The notes: generated by a model from the sequence alone, not told the origin. DNA of 36,707 nt from an uncultured Halomicronema sp. (GCA_937899725.1 CALCCA010000084.1:1-36707), one strand, 5' to 3'; positions 17,009 through 25,967 are shown, counted from the stretch's first letter. Program-made: numbers and translations.

Positions 17009-17848
17009 ATGCTGGATCGCCTCCTCGACCTCTCTACCAACTTCGGCATCGACACCCTGTTGCTGTTGCCGGTGCTCATCGCGCTGGAAGCCGTTCTGTC
17101 TGCCGATAATGCGATCGCGCTGGCGGCGATCGCCCAGGGGCTCGGCTCAGAAAAGCAGCAGCAGCAAGCGCTTAACATCGGTTTGGTGGCAGCTTTTGTT
17201 TTGCGGATGTCGTTGATTTTGACCGCCTCATGGGTGCTGCAGTTTTGGCAGTTTGAGGTAGCCGGAGCGGGCTATCTATTGTGGCTGGTCTATCAGCATT
17301 TCACAGCGGCTGAAGACGCCGCCCATCATCACCACGGCCCGCGATTTGCTTCCGTGTGGCAGGCGATCCCCACGATCGCCCTGACAGATTTGGCCTTTTC
17401 GCTAGATAGCGTCACCACCGCGATCGCCCTCTCGCGGGATGTTTTAGTCGTGCTGCTGGGCGGCACCATTGGCATCATCACGTTGCGCTTCATGGCTCAG
17501 CTCTTTATTCGCTGGCTCGATGAGTATGAGTATTTAGAAGATGCCGGCTTTATTACCGTGGCCTTTGTCGGCATTCGCCTGTTGCTGCGGGTGGTCAACG
17601 ACAGTTGGGTACCGCCCCAATGGCTGATGGTCGGGCTGATCGCAGCGATTTTTGCCTGGGGCTTTTCCAAAAAGACGACTCCTCCTACAGCGGCAGATAC
17701 GGGGTCGACAACTGAAAGCACCGATGCTGAGTCAGCGAGCTTAGACTCGACGCCTCAGCTGGAGCCGGGCCAGTCAGCAATCTTAACCGAACCGCGCCAG
17801 CCTGCTGGCATCGCTACTGCAGAGGGCGAATCTCAAAGCGTCGATTAG
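17009..17848 (+). CDS. TerC family integral membrane protein
   Basis: A 279-residue membrane protein with about seven hydrophobic helices. Near the N terminus it has the family signature LIALEAVLSADNAIALAAIAQGL (about 23-45), where the Asp/Asn pair is conserved in TerC proteins. A second, related acidic signature lies at TDLAFSLDSVTTAIALS. A His-rich loop (DAAHHHHGPRF) between helices may bind metal. The family includes manganese exporters and proteins linked to loading of metalloenzymes and thylakoid biogenesis. The last 50 residues are Ser/Thr/Pro-rich and probably cytosolic and disordered. The ATG at 17009 is the only start that places the first helix correctly. Confidence 0.9.
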   Translation: MLDRLLDLSTNFGIDTLLLLPVLIALEAVLSADNAIALAAIAQGLGSEKQQQQALNIGLVAAFVLRMSLILTASWVLQFWQFEVAGAGYLLWLVYQHFTAAEDAAHHHHGPRFASVWQAIPTIALTDLAFSLDSVTTAIALSRDVLVVLLGGTIGIITLRFMAQLFIRWLDEYEYLEDAGFITVAFVGIRLLLRVVNDSWVPPQWLMVGLIAAIFAWGFSKKTTPPTAADTGSTTESTDAESASLDSTPQLEPGQSAILTEPRQPAGIATAEGESQSVD

Positions 17849-17886
17849 GAGAGATGCTATTTTGAGCGATGTCTTATGACGGGGAT

Positions 17887-18011
17887 GCGCCACGCCAAAT
17901 GATGAAAATTGTCGGGTGTCATCTGCGCCGCGATGCACCGAATCCAAGTTGTTTTTTAGAGCAATAGCTCATAACGCGGGTGCGCTACGCCAAACGATGA
18001 AAATTCGGGGG
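17887..18011. repeat. Two diverged copies of a dispersed repeat
   Basis: GCGCCACGCCAAATGATGAA (from 17887) and GCGCTACGCCAAACGATGAA (from 17982) are related direct copies, each continuing with AAATT. The longer form to 17960 (with ATCTGCGCCGCGATGCACCG and then AATCC) resembles a third copy at 20986-21060. The 322-bp gap 17849-18170 has no gene. Confidence 0.5.
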
Positions 18012-18170
18012 ACAGCGGCGGGTAGGAGGTGGTGGGGCAAGATTCATTCTGATCAGGAGTTAGGCGCGATCTATGGGGAATCGACCGACCCTACGGCAGG
18101 TGACTTTTGGGGAGCCGCTTTCTAGAAGATCAGGGTGGGGACGTAGTCGTGTCCCCATGCCGGTAATCGA

Positions 18171-19112
18171 TCAGCACGGGCTGAGTGATGATAGCGGCGC
18201 GACCTCAGCCAGTTCCAAAATCTTGGGGATCAAATCTTCTCGCCGAATGGCCATCACATGCACGCCTTGGCACAGCTCGCGGGCGGCTTTGACTTGCTCA
18301 GCAGCAATGCACACGCCTTCGTGCAGGGGGTCAGCAGCCTGAGCTAAACGCTGAATAATGTGCTCAGGAATCTCCACGCCGGGGACATTGCGGTTGATGA
18401 ACTGAGCGTTTTTCGCTGATTTTAGGAGAAAAATGCCCGCCAGCACCGGGCGATCGCATCCCACGGCAACGTGAACCATGAATTTCTCTAACCGTTCAAA
18501 ATCATCAATCAGCTGACTTTGAAAGAACTGCGCTCCGGCCTCTAACTTCTTTTCAAAGCGGCGCTGCAGACCTGACCAGCTCCGACTTTGCGGATCGATT
18601 GCCGCCCCGGCAAATAACGTGGTGGCCTGATCGGGCAGGGGGCGATCGCAGGCATCCAAGCCGTCATTGAGCTGTCGAATCAGTCGCAGGAGTCGCACCG
18701 ATTCCAGGTCAAACACCGACCGGGCGGCGGCCTGATCGCCCGCCTTAACCGGATCCCCCGTCAGCGCTAGAATATTGCGGATGCCGAGCGCTTGCGCCCC
18801 GAGCAGGTCGGCCTGCAGGGCAATGCGATTGCGATCACGACAGGCCATCTGACAAATCGGCTCGATTCCCTGCTGGTGCAAAATTGCCGCCGCTGCTAGA
18901 GAAGACATCCGCATTACCGCTCGGCTGCCGTCAGTGATATTCACAGCGTGCACCCGACCGCGCAGCTGCGCCGCCATGCCGACCATATGACGAACATCGC
19001 TCCCCTTGGGGGGCATGACCTCCGCTGTGATGAGAAATTCTCCGGCCCGAGCCGCCCGTTGCAACTGTGATTCAGGGGAGGGCTGCGGTAGAGGAAGAGA
19101 TGTCGCGACCAT
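18171..19112 (-). CDS. metF: Methylenetetrahydrofolate reductase family protein
   Basis: A 313-residue TIM-barrel flavoprotein of the MTHFR family, expected to reduce 5,10-methylene-THF to 5-methyl-THF for methionine synthesis. The first strand ITAEVMPPKGSD (about 27-38) carries the conserved active-site Glu; INITDGSRAVMRMSS and NILALTGDPVKAGD follow in the usual order. The sequence is closer to the MTHFR domains fused to homocysteine methyltransferases, or found in acetogens, than to E. coli MetF, which begins FEFFPP. The electron donor may therefore not be NADH; that is inference. It lies 87 bp downstream of trpS on the same strand. Confidence 0.82.
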   Translation of the reverse strand: MVATSLPLPQPSPESQLQRAARAGEFLITAEVMPPKGSDVRHMVGMAAQLRGRVHAVNITDGSRAVMRMSSLAAAAILHQQGIEPICQMACRDRNRIALQADLLGAQALGIRNILALTGDPVKAGDQAAARSVFDLESVRLLRLIRQLNDGLDACDRPLPDQATTLFAGAAIDPQSRSWSGLQRRFEKKLEAGAQFFQSQLIDDFERLEKFMVHVAVGCDRPVLAGIFLLKSAKNAQFINRNVPGVEIPEHIIQRLAQAADPLHEGVCIAAEQVKAARELCQGVHVMAIRREDLIPKILELAEVAPLSSLSPC

Positions 19113-19199
19113 TAAGTGATCCGTAAGTTCAGACGATAGAGAGTCTTGCTAGTATATCCCGCGACTATAGACATCCCGAGAATAGCCCCCCGCAGACAG

Positions 19200-20210
19200 T
19201 CACAGTGGTTGCGAATAGCCCAACGCCGCTTTGGCTTTACCCAGAGTCGTCAGGGCGATCGCTTCGGCTTTTTCACGACCCTGCTTCAAGATGGATTCGA
19301 GATAGGTGCGATCGTCCATCAAGCTGTGAAACTGATCTTGAATGGGCTTCAGGGCTTCTACCATCGTTTCGGCTAACAGGGGCTTAAACTGGCCCCAGCC
19401 CATCTCGGCGCATTCCTGGGCTACTGCTTCTTTAGTTTGCCCCGACAGCAGCATGTAGAGGGTCAGCAGGTTGTCGCACTCTGGTCGATCCGGGTTATCA
19501 AACTCTAATCCGCGCGTCGGGTCACTCTTGCAGCGTTTGACCTTGCGGAGAATAACCTCCGGCGGATCGACCAAATCGATGCGACTCATCTCAGAGGGGT
19601 CAGACTTGGACATCTTTTTCGTGCCGTCGGTCAGGCTCATCACCCGTGCCCCCGCCTTTTGAATCATTGGTTCGGGCAACTTAATCACGGGCTGCTCTGC
19701 GCTGCCGTATTGAAAGTTAAAGCGATTGGCGATGTCTCGTGTCAATTCCACATGCTGTTTTTGATCTTCACCCACCGGCACCAAATCCGGCTCGTATAAC
19801 AAAATATCGGCAGCTTGCAAAACGGGGTAGTCAAACAGTCCCACCGTGACGTTTTCGCCCTGTTTAACCGCTTTTTCTTTGAACTGAATCATGCGCTCTA
19901 GCCAGTTGAGTGGCGTGATGCAGTTAAATAGCCACGCCAACTCGCTGTGGGCCGAAATGTGAGATTGCACAAACACCGTCGCTTTGTTGGGATCGATGCC
20001 GCAGGCCAGGTAAGTAGCCGCCACTTTGTAGGTGTTTTCTGCCAGCTGTTGGGGATCATGGGGCACGGTGATCGCGTGCAAATCAGCCATAAACAAGAAG
20101 CTGTCGTACTCTTCCTGCAGGGCTACCCAGTTGCGAATAGCACCCAAGTAGTTACCCAAATGGAGGTCACCAGTCGGCTGGATGCCAGAAAGAATCCGAT
20201 GCTTGCCCAT
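19200..20210 (-). CDS. trpS: Tryptophan-tRNA ligase
   Basis: A complete class I aminoacyl-tRNA synthetase of 336 residues that charges tRNA-Trp. The HIGH-type motif is PTGDLHLGN (12-20) and the KMSKS motif is at 199-203. Conserved DYPVLQAADILLY and PVGEDQKQHVELTRDIA lie between. Length and start (ATG at 20210, followed by GKHRILSGIQPTG) are typical. It may be co-transcribed with the MTHFR gene downstream. It is divergent from the small gene at 20320. Confidence 0.97.
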   Translation of the reverse strand: MGKHRILSGIQPTGDLHLGNYLGAIRNWVALQEEYDSFLFMADLHAITVPHDPQQLAENTYKVAATYLACGIDPNKATVFVQSHISAHSELAWLFNCITPLNWLERMIQFKEKAVKQGENVTVGLFDYPVLQAADILLYEPDLVPVGEDQKQHVELTRDIANRFNFQYGSAEQPVIKLPEPMIQKAGARVMSLTDGTKKMSKSDPSEMSRIDLVDPPEVILRKVKRCKSDPTRGLEFDNPDRPECDNLLTLYMLLSGQTKEAVAQECAEMGWGQFKPLLAETMVEALKPIQDQFHSLMDDRTYLESILKQGREKAEAIALTTLGKAKAALGYSQPL

Positions 20211-20319
20211 AGATAAGAAAGATGTCAGTCTGTATACTCTGTTAAAGCATTGTATAGGACGTCCCGATCCGTTTAATATTCGAACCTTACTTTTCTGTTG
20301 TTGAAGAATAATTGCCCCA

Positions 20320-20655
20320 ATGACTAAAACTTTGACTCAATCGCCGCTCACTGCCCTCGAAGCCGCTATCAAACTGGCTCAAGACAGTCCCAATAATGAC
20401 GCAGCGCACGCGGCCTTTGACGAACTCTACAACTCTGTGCAGGCTACTGATCCGCAAATGGCGGCTCTGCTGCAAAGGCTGTGGCGCGAGTATCTGACAA
20501 CCCAACGATCAGCCGCTTTTTGGCAAGAGCTTTGTCAGGTTGAAAAGCATCTATCGGAGCGCATTACCGAAAGTCACCTGCAGCTCCGTCAAAGCTACCG
20601 GCGATTAATGGAAGAGCAATCCCCCGTCACCCTCACGCACCCCGCCCAACGATGA
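20320..20655 (+). CDS. Small helical protein, conserved type, unknown function
   Basis: A 111-residue soluble protein, almost all helix, with LTALEAAIKLAQDSPNNDAAHAAFDELYNSV and LLQRLWREYLTTQRSAAFWQELCQVEKHLSERI as the main segments. It has no metal, nucleotide or membrane motif. The upstream AT-rich 109 bp shared with trpS can serve as promoter. I recognise it only as a cyanobacterial-type hypothetical protein. Confidence 0.65.
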   Translation: MTKTLTQSPLTALEAAIKLAQDSPNNDAAHAAFDELYNSVQATDPQMAALLQRLWREYLTTQRSAAFWQELCQVEKHLSERITESHLQLRQSYRRLMEEQSPVTLTHPAQR

Positions 20656-20772
20656 AAAGGTGAGTGTTCTTTGGGGGTGGGGACTGGAGGTCAGAAGGCT
20701 CGCTGGCAGGCGGCTTGATTGGTGCTGTTAGAAACCACCTCACCCGACGCGGTGCTGATTTTGAGAGCGATT

Positions 20773-20968
20773 TACCAGTTCTACAAATTGCCGCTACATA
20801 GGCCAGTCGGTTTTCTTCCAGTCGGAGAGTCGGATACCCTGTACGTTAGCCCGGCCTGTCCGTCGGGCTGACGGCGCCGCTCAGCCGACGTTCCTTGAGC
20901 GGTGTCGTTGGCGTAGCCTTCCCGTAGGGAATAAGGCAGATCTGTCGTCCAGTTTTAGAGAATTGGTA
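20773..20968. mobile_element. TA-flanked miniature element, copy A (196 bp)
   Basis: The ends TACCAGTTCT (20773-20782) and AGAATTGGTA (20959-20968) are inverted with one mismatch, and the outermost bases are TA on both sides. The element is an inverted copy of the one at 25804-25967. Both share about 100 bp next to one end, including CCCTACGGGAAGGCTACGCC, CGTCGGCTGAGCGG and a final AATTTGTAGAACTGGTA, while the centre differs. It carries no transposase. The TA ends fit an IS630/Tc1-mariner-type mechanism (inference). Confidence 0.65.
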
Positions 20969-20985
20969 TGACTCGTGCCGCGATC

Positions 20986-21060
20986 GCGCCACACCGGGTT
21001 GTGAAAGTCCTCGGATGTTATCTGTGCCGTGATGTCCTAAATCCGGGTAATTTTCTGACA
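20986..21060. repeat. Third, diverged copy of the 17.9-kb dispersed repeat
   Basis: GCGCCACACCGGGTTGTGAA, then TCGGATGTTATCTGTGCCGT and GATGTCCTAAATCC align base for base with 17887-17960 at roughly two thirds to three quarters identity by eye. It lies between miniature element A and the TauE/SafE stop codon. No coding content. Confidence 0.45.
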
Positions 21061-21079
21061 ATGAGTCGTCCGTTCAGCC

Positions 21080-21883
21080 TTACCAGGCCAAAAACCAGGC
21101 CCGCTGTTCCCAAAGCATCATGACGCCGCTGACGGCGACAAAGGCGTAAACCATCTGCCGAAACTGATCGTTGCTGATGCGCTCTAGCACCCATTTGCCT
21201 AACCAGTTGGCCGGTACGGCTCCCAAGCCAATCAGCAAGCCATAACCGATGTGGCTAGGTTGTAAAACTCCTAGGGCGGCGTAGCTCAGCAATTTAAAGA
21301 TGTGCAAAAAAGCTTTATTAGAAGCTTTAGTCGCAATCATGGCCTCTTTTTCTAACCCGTAAGCAAAGTACATCGGGTTCATGATGGGACCGGTGCTGCC
21401 AATCAGTGCTGACCCGACCGAGTTGAGAAACGAAACCGGCAAAAAGTACCAAGGTTTAACGGTGAAGTGTTGCTCGGATAGCTTGAGAGTTTTATTGAGC
21501 CAGTAGTTCACGACCATGCCCAGCAGCGCCACCCCAATCAACACCTGCAGCCAGTCGGCGCGCACCCAAGTGAAAATATAGGCCCCAAGCATCGCGCCCG
21601 CCAAGCATCCTGGTAGGTACCAAGCCGTCACGCGCCAATCAATCTTGCGCCAAAAGAAAAGGCTGCGTTGCGTATTGCCAATCAGCAGGCCAGTGGTGAT
21701 GACGGGAGCCACTGCAGCGGCCCCGAGCAATACTGACAGCAAAGGAATTAGGACGAGCGGACTGCCACCGCCGGCCAACATGCTAAAAAACCAGGCCACA
21801 AAACTGGTGCCCGAAATTAGCAAGACAATAATTGGGGTCGAAAGCTCCGTCAGGTTCACGCCGCCGTAATCCGTTACAAACAT
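21080..21883 (-). CDS. TauE/SafE (TSUP) family membrane transporter
   Basis: A 267-residue polytopic protein with about eight hydrophobic helices and the family's repeated Gly-rich half-motifs. The first is SFVAWFFSMLAGGGSPLVLIPLL and the second is FLNSVGSALIGSTGPIMNPMYFAYG. TSUP members export or import sulfite, sulfoacetate or other organosulfur anions; the substrate cannot be read here. I prefer the ATG at 21883; a TTG at 21892 adds three residues (MIY). It lies 79 bp after the TPR gene on the same strand, but no functional link is evident. Confidence 0.9.
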   Translation of the reverse strand: MFVTDYGGVNLTELSTPIIVLLISGTSFVAWFFSMLAGGGSPLVLIPLLSVLLGAAAVAPVITTGLLIGNTQRSLFFWRKIDWRVTAWYLPGCLAGAMLGAYIFTWVRADWLQVLIGVALLGMVVNYWLNKTLKLSEQHFTVKPWYFLPVSFLNSVGSALIGSTGPIMNPMYFAYGLEKEAMIATKASNKAFLHIFKLLSYAALGVLQPSHIGYGLLIGLGAVPANWLGKWVLERISNDQFRQMVYAFVAVSGVMMLWEQRAWFLAW

Positions 21884-21962
21884 GTAAATCAAGCTTAACC
21901 AAATTAAGCATTCTTTACACTAATTTAAGGAGTTTATTCGGCACTTGAGCTAGCAGATGTGA

Positions 21963-23840
21963 CTATTGGCCGCGATCACCCCATCCCAGCGATTCGCGAT
22001 ATTCGGCTAGGAGCTTGGGCAAATGGTCGTAGCCATCCACCCCGATCTGTCTTAAAAAGGCAGTGCGATAGGTTTCGAGCGTGGCTTGATAAGCGGCGGC
22101 TCCCATCTGTCCAGACAAGATGCTGAGGGTGCCCGCCGGCTGATGCCACTGTTCAGAGTTGATTTGCCACAGCAGATACATGCCCATTGCGCCACAGAAG
22201 ACAGACATTTCGGTGTTTTCCAGATTTTGATAGGCGATCGCCAAATAGCTATAGTTCATCCCCTGCAAAAATACGTCGCCAATCGCTTGGGCAGTCTGTA
22301 GCCCTTTTTCCAACACGGTAATGGCCGCGTCATAGCGTCGCAGCATTACCTGCGCCACGCCGAGACTGTTGGCGCATAGGGCCTCACTGGGGCGATCTTG
22401 CACCTGCTCGGTCAGCGTTAGCCCTTGTTCTAAATAGGTCAGTACCGATTCAATTTGTGCTGGCTCCAAGGGATTGGCCTGAGCCCGGTTGACTTCGCTG
22501 TAGCCAAAATTAGCCAGCGCATTGGCTTCGCCCACCCGATCGCCTACCTGACGCGCCAAAATTAAGGCCCGCTGACTGTGGGCGATCGCGGCGTCAAAGT
22601 CGGGTGCCATCACGGCGGTGCGGCTGAGATGGTTCAAATTGGCAATTTCACAGCGGCGATCGTTAATCGCGCGGGCACTCTCCAACGCGCGCTCGTGAAA
22701 CTGTTGGGCTTGGTCATAGTGCCCCAACGCCCGCTGCGAGTAGCCCAACAGGGTCAAAATGCGGGCCTTGGTATCGGTATTGGGCACCTGTCTTAGGGGC
22801 TGATCGAGGTAGTCCAGTAGGGTGCGTAGAGATTCGCCCGATAGCGCGGTAAACAGCCCCCCATAGAGTGGAAAGTAGTCTTGCTGAGCAAACTGTCGTA
22901 GCCCCTGCAGCACCATTTGAAAACACCCTTCCGCCAGCAGTGGTTGCCGCAGATCACTTAACCGGCGTGACAGCTGGCTCCACACCACCGCAAACGTCAA
23001 AAAGGTCGAGATCGAGAGTCGTTTGCCCGCTTTGGCATCATAGGGCTGCTGGTCAAACCAGGTCACCAAGGCCATCTGTAACCGCTGTACCGCGATCGCC
23101 AGCTCAACCCAGGTGCTGACTTCTAAGGGGATTGGCACACCCGCCGAAGTGATCGCTTGCTGCTCGGCTAAGTCACTAAAAATTCGCTGAATGCTAGCCG
23201 TCGTGACTTGTTTGGCCCAATAGGGCCAAGGACCTTGGGGCGTAGCGCTGCCAAAGCCAATCGAGCGTTGGCCCTGATCATAGACCCAACTAATCACATG
23301 CCCTTCGAGCTGTTGCCAGGTTGCCAGTCCCTGAGTGAGGCCTGCTGCCAGCTCGTGCAAACTAGGCTGGGCCGTGACTTCCGTCTCTAGCTGCCGCAAC
23401 TGCTGGGCCAGGGTTTGAATTTGGTCACGAGTCAGATGTTCGCTTTGGTTGGGGTCGAGGGCCTGCAGCAAGGCCGTGAGGCGTTCCTGATCGGCAGAAC
23501 GAATCAGGCTGGCGATCGCCCCCGATAACGCTGCAAAGCCTTGGTTCTCCTTCTGCCAGTGCTCAAACTCACTCTGAATTGTGACCAACGCCCGCTGCTG
23601 GCGAGTGGCCTTAGCCTGCTTCATTTCATCAGCGGTCTCAGCCAAAGTGGTGCTGACTGCTGTCAGCCGCGCCTGCAGGCATTGCTCAAATAGGTCACCA
23701 TCACCCGGTTCAATGTCTGACTGCAGCTGCTTAAACACCTGCGATTTAGAGCGAATCTGCCCCTTGAGCGTCATCGTCACGAGGCGATCGATGAGTTCAA
23801 AATAATTGTCAGTCGCTGGGTCGGAAGTTGAGTCAGCCAT
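21963..23840 (-). CDS. Tetratricopeptide-repeat protein
   Basis: A 625-residue soluble protein. The N-terminal 350 residues are mainly helical, with a possible coiled coil (AETADEMKQAKATRQQRALVTIQSEFEHWQKEN, about 70-105). The C-terminal part (about 365-570) contains at least four TPR units, such as LGYSQRALGHYDQAQQFHERALESAR and LGVAQVMLRRYDAAITVLEKGLQTAQAIGD. TPRs bind proteins; similar C-terminal tetratricopeptide arrays occur in cyanobacterial regulatory scaffolds, but no catalytic domain is present. The ATG at 23840 is preferred to TTG 23846 or GTG 23843. Confidence 0.85.
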   Translation of the reverse strand: MADSTSDPATDNYFELIDRLVTMTLKGQIRSKSQVFKQLQSDIEPGDGDLFEQCLQARLTAVSTTLAETADEMKQAKATRQQRALVTIQSEFEHWQKENQGFAALSGAIASLIRSADQERLTALLQALDPNQSEHLTRDQIQTLAQQLRQLETEVTAQPSLHELAAGLTQGLATWQQLEGHVISWVYDQGQRSIGFGSATPQGPWPYWAKQVTTASIQRIFSDLAEQQAITSAGVPIPLEVSTWVELAIAVQRLQMALVTWFDQQPYDAKAGKRLSISTFLTFAVVWSQLSRRLSDLRQPLLAEGCFQMVLQGLRQFAQQDYFPLYGGLFTALSGESLRTLLDYLDQPLRQVPNTDTKARILTLLGYSQRALGHYDQAQQFHERALESARAINDRRCEIANLNHLSRTAVMAPDFDAAIAHSQRALILARQVGDRVGEANALANFGYSEVNRAQANPLEPAQIESVLTYLEQGLTLTEQVQDRPSEALCANSLGVAQVMLRRYDAAITVLEKGLQTAQAIGDVFLQGMNYSYLAIAYQNLENTEMSVFCGAMGMYLLWQINSEQWHQPAGTLSILSGQMGAAAYQATLETYRTAFLRQIGVDGYDHLPKLLAEYRESLGWGDRGQ

Positions 23841-24739
23841 CACCAATGCCGATTAATTTCTGTGAGCCTACCCCAAACTGGGCCAGCCGATCAGACGAAC
23901 TGCTGTTCATCCTAACGAGACTGGTCAGGGGTGGAAGGTTGAGCTGGCAGGCGACTGCTGAGGACGCGGTACTAGCTCATACGCCCAGGGTAATAACGTC
24001 TCTGCCAGGATTTAGCCTGGCAAGCTGCGGCGATCGCTGCAGTTATTTGGAGGGCCTCCTCAATCCGCAAGTTTTCGAGATGTCGTCTTCGAGTAGTTTA
24101 TTCACTCACTTTGACTTCCCTCATGTCAGATTTGAGAGCCTCAGAATCAAGGGGGATTAGGCAGGTGATCCGACTGGCTTAGGAAGTTCTAAAAAAGGAT
24201 ATGAGGGGCAACTTTAAATGAGTAATTGAGTGAAATCACTGAATTCAGCACAATCAAGCAAGGTGCTTGATGCCGCAACTATTGGTTTTTCCAATCCACC
24301 AATCGATATGCCATCGTACTTGATCGTTCCATTAATCGTGACAACTGTGACACGGTGGTACAAGCCTGAGTTCGCCAGTATGAATCCTTAAAAAGCTTAT
24401 GAATCAAAGTCTAAGGAAGATCGTTGCACTTTGACCGGTCACCTTCGAAGTTGCGATGAGTGATGACAAAGTCCTCGATCTGAGCAGGTAAACTAGTATT
24501 TTTGCTGAGACAAAGCCTTTTTAGGGCAGGCTGAAAAATAGAAAATAAGTAATTCCTCAAGGATGATTTTGAGATGGCAAATAGTTCTCCGTAAATCACC
24601 CTAGACTAGATTTTTGTGAGGGAGATTTTCTTTATTTAATTCTGTTCAAATCTTGCAAATACGCTCACCTAAATATTGCTTAAAAAGGGGTAACTTGTAA
24701 TCAAGGGCTAGAAACTGTTGTAAAAAAGAGAATTTCACT
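23841..24739. other. About 900-bp stretch without a supported gene, AT-richer in its right half
   Basis: From about 24170 to 24739 the sequence is clearly richer in A and T than the rest of the window (many AAAA/TTTT runs). It has few HIP1 octamers; one GCGATCGC lies near 24030. ORFs here are short and without ribosome sites. A 46-codon minus frame (about 24227-24370) reads protein-like but begins right after a stop and lacks an ATG. The last 100 bp should contain the PEP-CTERM gene promoter; AAAAAAGAGA before the ATG at 24740 is a weak ribosome site. Confidence 0.5.
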
Positions 24740-25561
24740 ATGTTTAACAAGGCTCAACTCAGCAATAAGCTCACTGTTCTCGCCGGTGTGACGGCGATCG
24801 CTGTAGGCACCGCAACATCTGCTCAAGCGGCTTCCTTTATTGACTTCGAAGATCCCAGTGCGCTGGGTCTGGGCGATAACCAGTCGGTGACTGACCAATA
24901 TTTAGACCTAGGGTTTACTTTTGGTCTTGATAATGATCTTGATGGTCTCGCTGATGAAGGGATTGCCCCTGCCCTTGAGGCCAAGGGTAAAGGCGGTACG
25001 GATGGATTTGTGAACGGTGGCGAAAAAACTAACGACGTCGCTGCTGCTGGTTATTTTGATGAAGCCAATGGTGTGACCTATGCCGATCGCCTAGGGGATT
25101 ATTTCTTGCGGACCGGGGGCTTGGGCGGCAACGGTGGCAATCTACTCATCACCTATACCGAAGGCACCTCAGCCGCTTCGGGTGAACTGTGGGATATCGA
25201 CGGCAACAAGAACTGGTGGAGCAAAGGGCGTGATCGCACTGAACAGTGGGCAGTCCAGGCTCTCGGTGCGGACAACAACATTTTGGAAACAATGCTCAGC
25301 CCGCTCGGAGATCGCTCCACTGGCGGCCTCGATGGTAAGCCCTGGATGTGGTCATTTGATCGCGACAGCAACGACATCCAAGCGATTCGGTTTGTGTTCA
25401 CTGGCGATAGCAAGGCTAAGAATGTTGGCCTCGCCTTCGACAACTTTTCCTCACACTCTGTAGAAGGCCAAGATGTGCCCGAACCGGCTTCGGCGCTGGG
25501 TCTGCTGGTGTTAGGCATGCTGGGTGGTGGCTCAGTGCTGGCTAAGCGTAAAGCTCAGTAA
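24740..25561 (+). CDS. Exported PEP-CTERM sorting-domain protein
   Basis: A 273-residue secreted protein. The signal peptide spans about 1-30 (hydrophobic LTVLAGVTAIAVGTATSAQA, cleavage after AQA). The C terminus has the PEP-CTERM pattern: VPEPASALGLLVLGMLGGG followed by the basic tail KRKAQ, the signal processed by an exosortase. The mature part is Gly/Asp-rich and includes DNDLDGLADEG (about 58-68), a possible calcium-binding loop, and a later beta-rich domain ending VGLAFDNFSSHSV, as in several PEP-CTERM surface proteins. Such proteins are linked to exopolysaccharide. No exosortase gene lies in this window. It is monocistronic with its own terminator. Confidence 0.9.
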   Translation: MFNKAQLSNKLTVLAGVTAIAVGTATSAQAASFIDFEDPSALGLGDNQSVTDQYLDLGFTFGLDNDLDGLADEGIAPALEAKGKGGTDGFVNGGEKTNDVAAAGYFDEANGVTYADRLGDYFLRTGGLGGNGGNLLITYTEGTSAASGELWDIDGNKNWWSKGRDRTEQWAVQALGADNNILETMLSPLGDRSTGGLDGKPWMWSFDRDSNDIQAIRFVFTGDSKAKNVGLAFDNFSSHSVEGQDVPEPASALGLLVLGMLGGGSVLAKRKAQ

Positions 25562-25638
25562 GATCAGCCGTTGCCCATCACTGGACTGGTCAGCCACAAC
25601 TGAATCAGAAAGCAGCGTGACGCACGAGTCTCATGCTT

Positions 25639-25675
25639 GGGGCGATTGGGTGTAACAAACCCAATCGCCCCTTTG
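25639..25675 (+). terminator. Strong terminator after the PEP-CTERM gene
   Basis: GGGGCGATTGGGT (25639-25651) pairs perfectly with ACCCAATCGCCCC (25659-25671) around a 7-nt loop. TTTGTCT follows. The stem lies 77 bp after the stop at 25561. Confidence 0.85.
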
Positions 25676-25803
25676 TCTATGGTTGTCAAACATTAGCCGA
25701 ACTCCCGTCCCTTGCAGCCAGGGCGGCGGTGGCAAAGGATCGTCCTTATCCAGAATTAACAGCCTATCGGATGGTGATTTCAGCCATTTACGGTAATGGC
25801 TCA

Positions 25804-25967
25804 TACCAATTCTCTGAAACTGGACTACAGATCTTCCTTATTCCCTACGGGAAGGCTACGCCAACGACTCCGCTCCAGGAACGTCGGCTGAGCGGAGTCG
25901 TTCGCATCGCGTCTCCCCGAGGGAGAAAGCCGACTTGTCCGTGTAGCGGTAATTTGTAGAACTGGTA
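25804..25967. mobile_element. TA-flanked miniature element, copy B (164 bp)
   Basis: The ends TACCAATTCT (25804-25813) and AGAACTGGTA (25958-25967) are inverted with one mismatch. It is the same family as copy A at 20773-20968, in opposite orientation, and is 32 bp shorter through a different centre. The centre contains a GGAGA..CGATGCGAACG-like segment (minus strand, about 25898-25930), a motif also met inside the transposase at 35099. An ORF crossing it is a by-product of the repeat. It lies between the PEP-CTERM terminator and the 3' end of rsgA. Confidence 0.65.

Noticed and set aside
24227-24370. 46-codon minus frame reading RVTVVTINGTIKYDGISIG and onward
   Set aside because: It looks protein-like but follows a stop codon directly and has no ATG or GTG; only an internal TTG could start it. 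Kept only as a remark.
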